A stretch of DNA of 64,000 bases, taken from NCBI RefSeq assembly GCF_900078395.1, contig NZ_FKLA01000009.1, positions 1,006,614 to 1,070,613 on the forward strand. The letters run 5' to 3'. A program made the position numbers and the translations under genes. Source of the stretch: Anaerotruncus rubiinfantis (lineage in GTDB: Bacteria; Bacillota; Clostridia; Oscillospirales; Ruminococcaceae). Each line of letters begins with the position of its first letter. The stretch's first letter is position 1. The notes below the pieces were generated by a model that saw only the letters and a program-made list of their open reading frames with translations, did not search any database and was not told the DNA's origin. Below, one piece after another: positions 52,703-61,922 of the stretch.

Positions 52703-54247
52703 GTGAAAGCAATCCGCCGTTTTTGCAGGCGCTGCGCCGACTGGTGGCTTTCGGTTTCAATCCGCCGCAAGATGCTCCTCTTCACCGGCGCCGTGATCTT
52801 CATGGTACTGTTTGTCACCTTGTTCAGTGTGGGCATGGTGAACCTTTATCTGCGCGATTTCAATGTGATCCTCGGGGACAGTTATGCGGTCAATGCGGTG
52901 CTCAGCGACTTTGAGGCGGAGAACACCAGTTTTTTTGCCTATGCCAATTACCGGACAACCGAAAACCGGCAGAACTATACAATGGCGATGTCCGAAACGA
53001 ACCAGAGCATGCAGAACCTGCGGTTCGATCTGGAGACAATGGACCGACACCGCTATCTGCAGACCCAGGGCCTGAAGGTTTCGCACCTCACCTACCGGGA
53101 GGAATGCACCAAGCTGCTGCGCATGACTCCGGACACCGATTCCTACATCACCCAGTACTATTATGTGGTGAAGATCGGCAACTATATCGAAGGATATGCG
53201 AAAGAGCTTTTGCAGACCACCGTGGCAAAGGGAAATGTGAGCTACCATGAAAAGGTTGAGACTTTCCGCATCCTGCCGGTACTCGCGGTGAGCGTGAGCT
53301 TACTCACCGTGATCCTTGCCACGCTGCTCTGCTCGCTGACCGTGCGGCAGATCATCAACCCGCTTTTGAAACTTGCCGGCGCCGCCAAACGGATTGCCGC
53401 CAACGATATGTACGTCCCGGACCTCAGGGTCCAAAACCGGGATGAGATCGGCGAACTGGTGCAGACCTTCAACGTGATGAAGCATTCGATGTACCAGTCG
53501 ATCACCACTCTGCGGGAGAAAAATGAAATCGAGTCCCGCCTGCATCTGGAGGAGGTCCAGCGCATCAACGCCGAACAGATGCTCAAGACGGCCCAGATGT
53601 CGCTGCTCCAAAGCCAGATCAACCCGCATTTCCTGTTCAACACTCTGAACATCATCTCCCGTATGGCAAAGATTGAGCACGCCCCGGATACCGAGGAACT
53701 GATCCGGCGGCTTGCGAACCTGTTCCGCTACAATTTGCAGACTGCCAGCGAACGTGTGACGCTTACGCGCGAGCTCAACATCATCAGCGACTATATGTAT
53801 ATCCAGCGCAAGCGGTTCGGCGACCGCCTGGGATATGTCGTGGACTGCCGGGATGTGGATACCGACCAGGTGATGGTGCCCACCTTCACCCTGCAGCCGC
53901 TGGTGGAAAACGCGGTGATCCACGGCGTCGCGCCAAAGGAAGAAGGCGGGCGCATCCGCATCCGCATCCGGATGCGCGGCGGCAGGACGGTCATCACTGT
54001 GACCGACAGCGGGCAGGGAATCCCCCCTGAGCTGCTTGCGATCCTGATGCGCGGCGGCAAGAACCACAGGGGACATCTTTCCGGGATTGGTGTGGGGAAT
54101 GTGCGCACCCGGATTGGAACGCTGCACCCGGGCAGCACGTTCCGGATTTTCAGCCGTGTCGGGATGGGCACAGCCATCCGGATGGAACTGCCGGATGAAA
54201 CAGCGATCAAAGCGGAGAAAGGGGGAACGGCATGTACCGGATCGTAG
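52703..54247 (+). CDS. YesM/LytS-type sensor histidine kinase
   Basis: A 514-residue membrane kinase: basic N-terminus, TM1 about 24-48, an extracellular sensing region about 49-188, TM2 about 190-212, HAMP linker to about 265, coiled coil, then the His_kinase domain with INPHFLFNTLNII (His309) and an HATPase_c domain (PLVENAVIHG, DSGQGIPPE, GIGVGNVRTRI). The extracellular part has no recognisable fold; it is mostly helical, so it may bind a solute or a binding protein. I chose the GTG at 52703 behind AAGGGG; a TTG at 52649 lacks a site. The response regulator gene overlaps its end by 16 bp. It probably controls the TRAP importer downstream. Confidence 0.92.
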   Translation: MKAIRRFCRRCADWWLSVSIRRKMLLFTGAVIFMVLFVTLFSVGMVNLYLRDFNVILGDSYAVNAVLSDFEAENTSFFAYANYRTTENRQNYTMAMSETNQSMQNLRFDLETMDRHRYLQTQGLKVSHLTYREECTKLLRMTPDTDSYITQYYYVVKIGNYIEGYAKELLQTTVAKGNVSYHEKVETFRILPVLAVSVSLLTVILATLLCSLTVRQIINPLLKLAGAAKRIAANDMYVPDLRVQNRDEIGELVQTFNVMKHSMYQSITTLREKNEIESRLHLEEVQRINAEQMLKTAQMSLLQSQINPHFLFNTLNIISRMAKIEHAPDTEELIRRLANLFRYNLQTASERVTLTRELNIISDYMYIQRKRFGDRLGYVVDCRDVDTDQVMVPTFTLQPLVENAVIHGVAPKEEGGRIRIRIRMRGGRTVITVTDSGQGIPPELLAILMRGGKNHRGHLSGIGVGNVRTRIGTLHPGSTFRIFSRVGMGTAIRMELPDETAIKAEKGGTACTGS

Positions 54248-55806
54248 TTGCGGACGACGAGGAGCTTGAACGTGAAGCGCAGAAATGTGCGCTTGAGAAG
54301 TTCTTCGGAGAAAATTGCTTTATTGAGCTTGCCGCCAATGGCCGCGAGGCGCTTGAGGCGGTGCGGCGGTTGCATGCGGACATCGCCATCATGGATATCG
54401 AGATGCCCGGTATGAACGGCTTGGAGGCTTCCCGTACCGTACGCGCAGAGGCGCCGGACTGCCGGATTATTTTCCTGACCGCTTATGGGGAATTTGCCTA
54501 TGCGCGGCAGGCGGTCGAGATGGGCGCGGTGAATTATCTGCTCAAACCCTGTTCGGATGAGGACCTGTTCCAAGTGGTCGGCAAGGTGGTTGAACAGATC
54601 GAGCGGCAGCGCCAGGAGCAGCGCAGCCGGGAGCTTTCCAGCCAGAAGATCGAGAATCTGACCCAATGGCTGGAGGAGCAGCTTGTGCTGACCGTCATAG
54701 GCGGATATCTGCGCCCGGAATGGGTGGAGGGCCAGCTGGCGGAACTGGGTATTCAATTTGCAAACGGCGTATTCACAATCCTGACAAGCCCGGACGGGCT
54801 GGACCCGGAACGGATGCGTGAGATCCTAAAAGGGCGGATACTGCCGGACTGTCTGCACTTGCTGCCCTATGTTTATGACGACCGGCTTTATGTCCTGATG
54901 ATCAGTTCTGCAAAAGAACGGTCGAGCGCCCAGAGAATGAAGGAGTTCGCATGGGAATTCTCCGAAAAACTGGGCCTGATCCTGCAAAAACGTCTTTATT
55001 TCGCGCTTGGCAGCGAGTTTTATGAATTGCGCGACGCGCAGGAGTCTTTTTTTGAAGCGCAGGCAGCCTTGGGCCGGTGCAGCGACGAAAGGCGCATCAG
55101 TCTATTCGAAAAAGAGGGACAGGTACATCCCGCGCAGCGCAAAAATCTTTCCGAGACGATCTGCCGCTATGTGCTGGCGGGAGATGCGGAAGGCGCGGAA
55201 AACACGATCAACATGGCGCTGGACGGGTTATGTGCGCAGCAGCTCGACTTCGGTACGATCGTTGAAAAGATGGAGCGCAGGCTCCGGCGGGTGCTCACCT
55301 GCCTTCAGGATGAGTCGGGAATCGATTACCGCAAGCGGTATGATCCGCACGAGGCGTTTTCCAGTGTGGGGGACATCGTGGCTGTGCGCGCGGCGGCGGG
55401 GAGCCTTCTGCGGGAGCTGACCGCCGACGTGAGCGGCAGCCGCGGCGGAAGGATGACCCAGATCATGCAGGAAATTGAGGATTACATGCGCAAAAATTAC
55501 CGAAGGGATATCTTCCTGCAGCAGGTGGCGCGGGAGATGAACTATTCGGACGCGTATTTCTCGAAGCTTTTTAAACAGTGCTTCAACAAGAATTTTGTTA
55601 CCTACCTGACCGAGGCGCGTATCGAGGCGGCCAAGGACCTGCTCAAAAACCCGACGGTCAATATCAAGGAGATCGGCGCGCAGGTGGGATATAAGGACTC
55701 GAATTATTTCACCAAGGTGTTCCGGCGCGCGACTGGGAAGAGCCCGTCCGAATACCGGATAAGCGTTCTGACAGGAAATAGCGCACAAGAAATTATACCC
55801 AGTTGA
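54232..55806 (+). CDS. YesN-type response regulator with AraC DNA-binding domain
   Basis: A 524-residue regulator. The receiver (about 1-120) has Asp8/Asp9, phospho-acceptor Asp55 (IMDIEMPG), Thr83 and Lys105. A long middle region (about 130-400), typical of the YesN group, follows, then an AraC-type double helix-turn-helix from about 420 (LQQVAREMNYSDAYFSKLFK and VGYKDSNYFTKVFRRATG). It partners the upstream kinase and most likely activates the TRAP genes that start 180 bp downstream. The stop codon lies inside its terminator hairpin. Confidence 0.93.
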   Translation: MYRIVVADDEELEREAQKCALEKFFGENCFIELAANGREALEAVRRLHADIAIMDIEMPGMNGLEASRTVRAEAPDCRIIFLTAYGEFAYARQAVEMGAVNYLLKPCSDEDLFQVVGKVVEQIERQRQEQRSRELSSQKIENLTQWLEEQLVLTVIGGYLRPEWVEGQLAELGIQFANGVFTILTSPDGLDPERMREILKGRILPDCLHLLPYVYDDRLYVLMISSAKERSSAQRMKEFAWEFSEKLGLILQKRLYFALGSEFYELRDAQESFFEAQAALGRCSDERRISLFEKEGQVHPAQRKNLSETICRYVLAGDAEGAENTINMALDGLCAQQLDFGTIVEKMERRLRRVLTCLQDESGIDYRKRYDPHEAFSSVGDIVAVRAAAGSLLRELTADVSGSRGGRMTQIMQEIEDYMRKNYRRDIFLQQVAREMNYSDAYFSKLFKQCFNKNFVTYLTEARIEAAKDLLKNPTVNIKEIGAQVGYKDSNYFTKVFRRATGKSPSEYRISVLTGNSAQEIIPS

Positions 55807-55832
55807 ATAACTTCTGGGTATAATTTTTATTT
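55790..55832 (+). terminator. Terminator overlapping the response regulator stop
   Basis: AAATTATACCCAG (55790-55802) pairs with CTGGGTATAATTT (55814-55826), then T-rich. The stop codon lies in the loop, so translation may open it. A TATAAT at 55916-55921 beyond it is the probable TRAP operon -10; no good -35 is seen, as expected for an activator-dependent promoter. Confidence 0.75.
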
Positions 55833-55986
55833 TTCGGGGCAAATTGAAACGAATCTGGTTAAAAATTTACTACGAATCACAAAATTTTACGATTTCTTGA
55901 ATAAATCTTTTCCGATATAATAAGACTCACAAGGGGATCGCAATTCGGCGCTCCCGTTAAAGAACGAACGTTATGGAGGAAATGAA

Positions 55987-57060
55987 ATGAAAAAGATTTT
56001 CACTCTCGTACTTGCAGCGGCCATGGTGGCTTCCTTCGCGGCTTGCGGCGGCGGAAACCAGGCTCCTGCCTCTTCCACCGCGCCGGCGGCTTCCACACCG
56101 GCGGCTTCCACCGGTGACGCTGCCTCCACCGGCGACGCGGCGGGCACTCCGGAATTTGTTTTCCGTTATGCTGAGAACCAGCCGCAGGATTATCCGACCA
56201 CCCAGGGCGCTTACAAATTTGCGGACATCGTAAAAGAAAAAACAAACGGCCGCATCCAGATCGAAGTTTATCACGGCGCGCAGCTCGGCGACGAAAAGTC
56301 GGTTATCGAGCAGCTCGGTTTCGGCGGCATCGACTTCACCCGCGTTTCGCTCTCCCCGCTCGCAGAGTTTGCCGACAGCCTCAACGTGCTCCAGCTGCCG
56401 TATCTCTACCGTGACGGCGCGCACATGTGGAAAGTCCTCGAAGGCGAAGTTGGCGACCAGTTCCTCGCTTCGGTCGACGGAGCCGGCATGATCGGCCTTT
56501 CCTGGTACGACGCGGGCGCCCGTTCCTTCTACAACTCCAAGCGTGAGGTCAAGACCCTCGAAGACATGAAGGGCCTCAACATCCGCGTTCAGGAGTCCGA
56601 GCTCATGATGGATATGGTTTCCGCCCTTGGCGCGAACCCGACCCCGATGGCTTACGGTGAAGTTTACTCCGGCCTGCAGACCGGCACCATCGACGGCGCT
56701 GAAAACAACTGGCCCTCCTATGAGTCCACCTCCCACTATGAGGTTGCGAAATACTTCGTCCTCGACGAGCATACCCGTGTTCCGGAGATGCAGCTGATGA
56801 GCAAAAAGACCGCCGAGAAGCTGTCTGACGAAGATATGGCGATCATCAAAGAAGCGGCTCTCGAGTCCGCGAAATTTGAGCGCGAAGCTTGGGCTGAGCG
56901 TGAGAAAGCTTCTGAGGAAAAGGTCCGTGCCGGCGGCGCGACCATCACCGAGCTGTCCGCGGAAGAGAAACAGAAATTCCAGGATGCCTGCAAACCGCTC
57001 TATGAGAAGTTCGCGGCCGACTACATGGATATCGTCAACCAGATCCTCGAAACCAAATAA
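55987..57060 (+). CDS. dctP: TRAP transporter substrate-binding lipoprotein (DctP type)
   Basis: A 357-residue lipoprotein (lipobox ending FAAC, linker of Ala/Ser/Thr to about 52) with the DctP fold: RYAENQPQDYPTTQGAYKFAD, IRVQESELMMDMVSALGANP with the ligand-carboxylate arginine, and GEVYSGLQTGTIDGAENNW. It binds a carboxylate-containing solute outside the membrane. The ATG at 55987 has GGAGG at ideal distance. High expression is suggested by the strong hairpin that follows. Ligand is unknown. Confidence 0.94.
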   Translation: MKKIFTLVLAAAMVASFAACGGGNQAPASSTAPAASTPAASTGDAASTGDAAGTPEFVFRYAENQPQDYPTTQGAYKFADIVKEKTNGRIQIEVYHGAQLGDEKSVIEQLGFGGIDFTRVSLSPLAEFADSLNVLQLPYLYRDGAHMWKVLEGEVGDQFLASVDGAGMIGLSWYDAGARSFYNSKREVKTLEDMKGLNIRVQESELMMDMVSALGANPTPMAYGEVYSGLQTGTIDGAENNWPSYESTSHYEVAKYFVLDEHTRVPEMQLMSKKTAEKLSDEDMAIIKEAALESAKFEREAWAEREKASEEKVRAGGATITELSAEEKQKFQDACKPLYEKFAADYMDIVNQILETK

Positions 57061-57092
57061 GCAAAACCCTTTACAGAATCTAGCATCGGTGT

Positions 57093-57120
57093 GGGAGCCG
57101 CCCGCTGGCGGGCGGCTCCC
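57093..57120 (+). other. Strong stem-loop after dctP
   Basis: A 12-bp GC stem (GGGAGCCGCCCG with CGGGCGGCTCCC, 4-base loop) with no T run, 32 bp after the binding-protein gene. It probably stabilises that part of the mRNA. Confidence 0.65.
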
Positions 57121-57330
57121 GCTTTCAGAGTAGGAAGCTTTGGCGTTTTATCCGTTCGTCAGGGCCTCCGGCGATCCTTGACAAATTATGATACGGTTTT
57201 CATCCGACGGCCGTTTCCGTTTTATCCGGACGGAAGTTTGCTGCCGGATTGCTGAGTCTGCTGTATTGCCGCGAACAAAAAGGGGTTTGCGACAGTACAG
57301 CAGCAACAAATCTATGAGGAGGAAAGCAAT

Positions 57331-57843
57331 TTGAAAAAGGTACTCAATGCGATCACCTTATTTTTCGATTTTATCTACCGTATTCTGCTTGAATACTCGA
57401 AGATCGTGCTTCTGGTCATCGTTTTGATCGTCAGCGCACAGGTCATTGCGCGCAAGTTCATCGGCCAGTCTATCCGGTGGTCCGAAGAAGTCGCGCTGCT
57501 GCTCATGGTCTGGATGGCGTTCATTTCGATGGCGATCGGCGTGGAGAAGAAACTGCACATCGCCATCTCGATGTTCTTTAACATGTTCCCGAAAAAGCTG
57601 CAGAAGATCCTCGAAAAGATCAACTACATCATCATCTTCCTGTTTGGGATTGTACTGATGTATTACGGTACGCAGCTGGTGCTCAGCACCATGAATTCGA
57701 CGCTTCCGGCCACCAAATGGCCAGCCGGCATGCTTTACCTGATGATGCCGGTCGGCGGCCTTTTCATCTCCTATTTCACCCTGTTGGATTTCTTTAAGTT
57801 GGATCAGTTCCGGCATAAGAACATTGAAGGGGGAGACGAATAG
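57331..57843 (+). CDS. dctQ: TRAP transporter small permease DctQ
   Basis: A 170-residue four-helix membrane protein with the DctQ signature SIRWSEEVALLLMVWMAFISMAIG-type region (RWSEEVALLL) and IGVEKKLHIAI. It supports the large permease. The start is a TTG at 57331 with GAGGAGGAAAG upstream. It is separated from dctP by about 270 bp holding the stem-loop and no further gene. Its end runs to 5 bp before the first dctM ATG. Confidence 0.92.
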   Translation: MKKVLNAITLFFDFIYRILLEYSKIVLLVIVLIVSAQVIARKFIGQSIRWSEEVALLLMVWMAFISMAIGVEKKLHIAISMFFNMFPKKLQKILEKINYIIIFLFGIVLMYYGTQLVLSTMNSTLPATKWPAGMLYLMMPVGGLFISYFTLLDFFKLDQFRHKNIEGGDE

Positions 57844-57847
57844 AACG

Positions 57848-59152
57848 ATGGTTGATACGAACTTAGCGATTGCAATTTTACTTGGAAGTTTCTTTATTTT
57901 AATCATCTGCAAGATGCCGATTACCTTTGCGCTGGCCGCGGCCACCGCGTCTACGATGTTTTATCTGGACATCCCGCTGATGGCGATGGTTCAGCAGATG
58001 GCAAAGGCAATCAACAGTTTTTCACTGATGGCAATTCCGTTCTTTATTCTCGCGGGCGAGATCATGGGAGCCGGGGGTATCTCCGACCGCATGGTGGCGT
58101 TTGCGAATATCCTGGTTGGACGGTTCCGCGGAGGGCTTGCACAGGTCAACTGCCTGGACAGCATGTTCTTCGGGGGGATCTCCGGTTCGGCCGTGGCGGA
58201 CGTTTCGTCGCTCGGCTCGATCGTCATTCCGATGATGAAAAAATCCGGATACGACGACGACTTCTCGGTCGCAATCACCGTCACCAGTTCCTGTCAGGGC
58301 GTGCTCATCCCGCCAAGCCACAATATGATCATGTATTCGCTGGCGGCCGGCGGCGTTTCGGTCGGAAGACTCTTTCTGGGAGGCTTTCTGCCGGGCGTGC
58401 TGGTCGGAATCTCCCTGATGATCGTCTGCGCGGTCATCTCGGTGAAGCGAAATTATCCGCGTGAAAGGGCCGTTTCCTTCCGGGAAGCGCTGAAAATCAC
58501 CAAAGACGCGCTGCTCGCGCTCTTCACTGCGGTCATCATCATGGGCGGTGTCTCGTTCGGGATCTTCACCGCGACCGAATCGGCCGCGATCGCCTGCATC
58601 TATGCGTTTTTGGTCTCGCTTCTTTTTTACCGGGAGCTCAAAATCAGTCAGATGCCCGCGATCCTGATGAACTGCGTCAAGACCCTCGCTATGGTATTCA
58701 GCCTGATTGCCGCCGCTGGCGCGTTCGGCTGGATCCTCGCCTACCTGCAGGTGCCGTCGCTCATCACCAACATGCTGCTTACGATCAGTGACAACAAGGT
58801 CGTTGTCTTTCTGCTGATCAACCTAATGCTGCTGATCCTCGGCTGCATTATGGATATGGCCCCGCTCATCCTGATCACCACGCCAATCCTCCTGCCGGTT
58901 GTCACCGCGTTCGGCATGGACCCGGTTCAGTTCGGCGTCATGCTGATCCTGAACCTTGCGATTGGACTGTGCACCCCGCCGGTCGGCTCCGCGCTCTTTG
59001 TGGGCTGCTCAATCGGCAAGATCAAGGTGGAAAAGGTGGTCAAGGCGATGCTCCCGATGTATGCGGGCATGGTGGTTGTGTTGATGCTGGTGACCTTTGT
59101 TCCGTCGCTTTCATTGGCGATCCCGCAGTGGATCATGCCTGCGGCGGTGTAA
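57848..59152 (+). CDS. dctM: TRAP transporter large permease DctM, copy 1
   Basis: A 434-residue DctM with about 12 segments: IDTNLAI-type start, SFSLMAIPFFILAGEIM, GSAVADVSSLGSIVIP, SCQGVLIPPSHNMIMYS, IFTATESAAIACIYAF and LINLMLLILGCIMDMAPLIL. It forms the sodium-driven pore with DctQ. The ATG at 57848 is 4 bp after dctQ, with GGGGGAG upstream. A second copy of equal length follows (59270). Whether both use the same DctP and DctQ is unknown. Confidence 0.94.
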   Translation: MVDTNLAIAILLGSFFILIICKMPITFALAAATASTMFYLDIPLMAMVQQMAKAINSFSLMAIPFFILAGEIMGAGGISDRMVAFANILVGRFRGGLAQVNCLDSMFFGGISGSAVADVSSLGSIVIPMMKKSGYDDDFSVAITVTSSCQGVLIPPSHNMIMYSLAAGGVSVGRLFLGGFLPGVLVGISLMIVCAVISVKRNYPRERAVSFREALKITKDALLALFTAVIIMGGVSFGIFTATESAAIACIYAFLVSLLFYRELKISQMPAILMNCVKTLAMVFSLIAAAGAFGWILAYLQVPSLITNMLLTISDNKVVVFLLINLMLLILGCIMDMAPLILITTPILLPVVTAFGMDPVQFGVMLILNLAIGLCTPPVGSALFVGCSIGKIKVEKVVKAMLPMYAGMVVVLMLVTFVPSLSLAIPQWIMPAAV

Positions 59153-59269
59153 CCGGCATAGGGGTCCGACGGCAGGTTTTCCAATAGAGAACAGAATTTT
59201 CGGTCAGTGGCAAGACGTTCATCTTCGCAGGATACACGCTGAGAAAAGATGAATGAAGGAGAAATACCT

Positions 59270-60574
59270 ATGATCGATACCAATCTTGCCATAGCAATCC
59301 TTCTGGGCAGCTTTTTCGTGATGATCCTGTGCAAACTGCCGATCACCTTTGCACTGGCTGCCTCGTCGACGATGACCATGCTCTATCTGGATATTCCGCT
59401 GATGTCCATGGTGCAGCAGATGGCAAAAGCCATCAACAGTTTTTCATTGATGGCAATCCCATTTTTCATCCTGGCGGGTGAAATCATGGGTGCGGGCGGC
59501 ATCTCCACCCGTATGCTCAATTTTGCAAACGTATTTGTGGGACGCTTCCGCGGCGGGCTCGCGCAGGTCAACTGCCTGGCTTCGATGTTCTTTGGCCACC
59601 TTTCCGGTTCGGCTGTCGCGGACGTTTCCTCGCTTGGCACCATCCTCATCCCGATGATGAAAAAAGCCGGTTACGATGAGGACTTCTCGGTCGGCATCAC
59701 GGTCACCTCGTCCTGCCAGGGCGTCCTGATTCCGCCTTCCCACAACATGATCATCTATTCGGTCGCCGCGGGCGGCGTTTCGGTTGGCCGCCTCTTCATG
59801 GGCGGGCTGGTGCCGGGCGTGCTGATGGGCATTGTGCTGATGATCATCTGCGGCTTTATCGCAATCAAGCGCAACTACCCGAAGGGGGAAAAACTCACCC
59901 CGCAGCAGGCGCTCAAAATGTCGCTTGACGCGATCCCGGCGCTCTTCACCGCAATTATCATTCTGGTCGGCGTTTCGGCCGGCATCTTTACCGCGACCGA
60001 ATCCGCGGCAATCGCCTGCATCTATGCGCTGATCATTTCCTTCCTCTATTACCGGGAACTCAAGGTGAAAATGATCCCCGGTATCCTGATGAACTGCGTC
60101 AAGACGCTTGCGATGGTATTCAGCCTGATTGCCGCCGCCGGCGCGTTCGGATGGATTCTCGCTTACCTGCAGGTACCGAAAATGATCACCGGGATGCTTC
60201 TTTCGGTCAGCTCGAGCAAGATTGTTGTGTTCCTGCTGATCAACCTGATGCTGCTGATCCTCGGCTGCATCATGGATATGGCCCCGCTCATCCTGATTGT
60301 CACCCCGATCCTGGTCCCGGTTGTGCAGTCTTTCGGCATGGACCCGGTGCAGTTCGGCGTAGTGCTGATCTTCAACCTGGCGGTGGGGCTTTGCACTCCG
60401 CCAGTCGGTTCCGCGCTGTTCGTGGGCTGCGGCATCGGCGGCATTTCGGTGGAAAAGACGGTCAAGGCGATGATTCCAATGTATCTGGGCATGCTCTTCA
60501 TGCTGATGGTCGTCACCTTTGTCCCGCAGGTTTCTCTGTGGCTGCCGAACCTGGTTATGCCGGCCGCCGTCTAA
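59270..60574 (+). CDS. dctM: TRAP transporter large permease DctM, copy 2
   Basis: A 434-residue DctM, same length as copy 1 and identical over long blocks (QQMAKAINSFSLMAIPFFI, MNCVKTLAMVFSLIAAAGAF, INLMLLILGCIMDMAPLIL), with changes concentrated in loops and in the segment near residues 205-235. It is in the same direction, 117 bp after copy 1, with its own strong ribosome site GAAGGAG before the ATG at 59270. A clear tandem duplication; no extra DctQ or DctP accompanies it. Confidence 0.94.
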   Translation: MIDTNLAIAILLGSFFVMILCKLPITFALAASSTMTMLYLDIPLMSMVQQMAKAINSFSLMAIPFFILAGEIMGAGGISTRMLNFANVFVGRFRGGLAQVNCLASMFFGHLSGSAVADVSSLGTILIPMMKKAGYDEDFSVGITVTSSCQGVLIPPSHNMIIYSVAAGGVSVGRLFMGGLVPGVLMGIVLMIICGFIAIKRNYPKGEKLTPQQALKMSLDAIPALFTAIIILVGVSAGIFTATESAAIACIYALIISFLYYRELKVKMIPGILMNCVKTLAMVFSLIAAAGAFGWILAYLQVPKMITGMLLSVSSSKIVVFLLINLMLLILGCIMDMAPLILIVTPILVPVVQSFGMDPVQFGVVLIFNLAVGLCTPPVGSALFVGCGIGGISVEKTVKAMIPMYLGMLFMLMVVTFVPQVSLWLPNLVMPAAV

Positions 60575-60660
60575 ACCCGAATACGACAACTTCCTTTCCC
60601 AATTTTACGAAACGGGGTGCCATTTGGCATCCCGTTTCCGTGCCCTTGGGAATCTGAGAA

Positions 60661-61857
60661 ATGAGGACAATTCCGTTGAACCTGTTAAAAGAAAAACTGC
60701 AAAATGCAACCAGCGATCCGCAGCTATTGCTTGTCATTTTCTTTGCGTTTTTTACCAATGGCATGATGAGCACCATGCTCGGCTCGCTTCTGCCGTTCAT
60801 GATGGCCGAATATAAGATGAGCTACGCGCTGGGCGGCATGGTGCTGTCGGCGCACCAGATCGGCAACCAGGCCGCGGTATTTATCGCGGGGTTCCTGCCG
60901 TACCTGCTCGGGCGGAAAAAATCCACCATTTCGCTCGGTGCGGGAATTCTGGTGGGCATGCTGCTGATGAGCGTCACCGGAAACCCCCTCCTGATGCTCA
61001 TCGCGTTCGCCGCCACCGGGATTGGGCGCGGAACGATGAGCAATATCGCAAATGTGGTCGTTTCGGAGATCACGGTGAACAAAACCAGCTCCCTGAACCT
61101 TCTGCATGCCACCTTTGCGGTTGGAGCGCTGCTGGCGCCGTTTTTGACCATCCTGTTCACCGGCCCCATGCGCCTTGACTGGCGCAGCGCGGCGTGGCTG
61201 GTTGCGGCCGCTGGCCTTCTGATGCTTGTTGTTTTTGGGCGTTCGTCCCTCTCGGATACGCCTTCCCCCAAGGTGGCCGCAGAGGGCGGTAAGAGCTTTG
61301 TGCGTTCGCCGCGCTTCTGGCTGGTCACCGCCATCCTGTTTGCTTACCTGTGTACCGAGGCCACCATTATGGGCTGGCTCATCACCTATTTCAAGGACAG
61401 CGGTATTATGGGCGGGACACTGGCGCAGAGCACCTCCTCTGTGCTGTGGATGATGATGCTTGCCGGCCGTCTGCTTTGCGCGGCTTTCTCTTACAAGGTG
61501 GATAAGCACAAGCTCCTGGTCGTGATGAGCGCCGCGATCGCGGGCTTTTACCTGCTGATGATCTCCACGCGGGATATCCGGATCATTTTTCCGACGCTGA
61601 TGGGCCTTGGTATCAGTATGGCGGGACTCTATCCGACCTCGCTTTCCTGCATGGACCCCAGCCACACATCCTCCACGGCGGCGGTCGGCACCTGCATCTC
61701 GCTGGCCAGTCTTGGTTCGGTGCTCATGCCGATGGTAGTGGGCGCGATCGCTCAGCACACCGACATCGCGGGGGGCATGGCGGCGATTTCGGTCGCGCTG
61801 GTGATCCTGTTCCTGCTGACTGTTGTCAACTTTATCTTTTCGAGGAAAGCGGACTGA
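60661..61857 (+). CDS. MFS transporter
   Basis: A 398-residue, 12-helix major facilitator. It has the GFLPYLLGRKKS loop between helices 2 and 3, a central cytoplasmic loop near 195-220 (SLSDTPSPKVAAEGG), and a second half with SYKVDKHKLLV. It resembles the fucose-permease/hexose-like MFS branch in general layout, but substrate is not predictable. The ATG at 60661 has only a weak upstream site. It closes the TRAP gene block, 86 bp after dctM copy 2, and ends at a strong terminator, so it may be part of the same transcript and export or import a related compound. Confidence 0.85.
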   Translation: MRTIPLNLLKEKLQNATSDPQLLLVIFFAFFTNGMMSTMLGSLLPFMMAEYKMSYALGGMVLSAHQIGNQAAVFIAGFLPYLLGRKKSTISLGAGILVGMLLMSVTGNPLLMLIAFAATGIGRGTMSNIANVVVSEITVNKTSSLNLLHATFAVGALLAPFLTILFTGPMRLDWRSAAWLVAAAGLLMLVVFGRSSLSDTPSPKVAAEGGKSFVRSPRFWLVTAILFAYLCTEATIMGWLITYFKDSGIMGGTLAQSTSSVLWMMMLAGRLLCAAFSYKVDKHKLLVVMSAAIAGFYLLMISTRDIRIIFPTLMGLGISMAGLYPTSLSCMDPSHTSSTAAVGTCISLASLGSVLMPMVVGAIAQHTDIAGGMAAISVALVILFLLTVVNFIFSRKAD

Positions 61858-61885
61858 AAACAGGCTCTTTTCAGGATAACACAGG

Positions 61886-61919
61886 AAAGGGCGGCTGCAT
61901 TTTTTGCAGCCGCCCTTTT
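61886..61919. terminator. Bidirectional terminator at the end of the MFS gene
   Basis: A 14-bp stem (AAAGGGCGGCTGCA with TGCAGCCGCCCTTT) and 5-base loop, ending in TTTT; it lies between convergent stops at 61857 and 61923. Confidence 0.92.
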
Positions 61920-61922
61920 CGT

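Noticed and set aside
52537..52914. Plus-strand frame with a good SD (GGAGGATAAAC) and ATG at about 52606, starting MPILKSCKICYTE
   Set aside because: The promoter -10 of the kinase gene lies inside it and most of it overlaps the kinase N-terminus in another frame; the SD is probably fortuitous, though a short leader peptide cannot be excluded.
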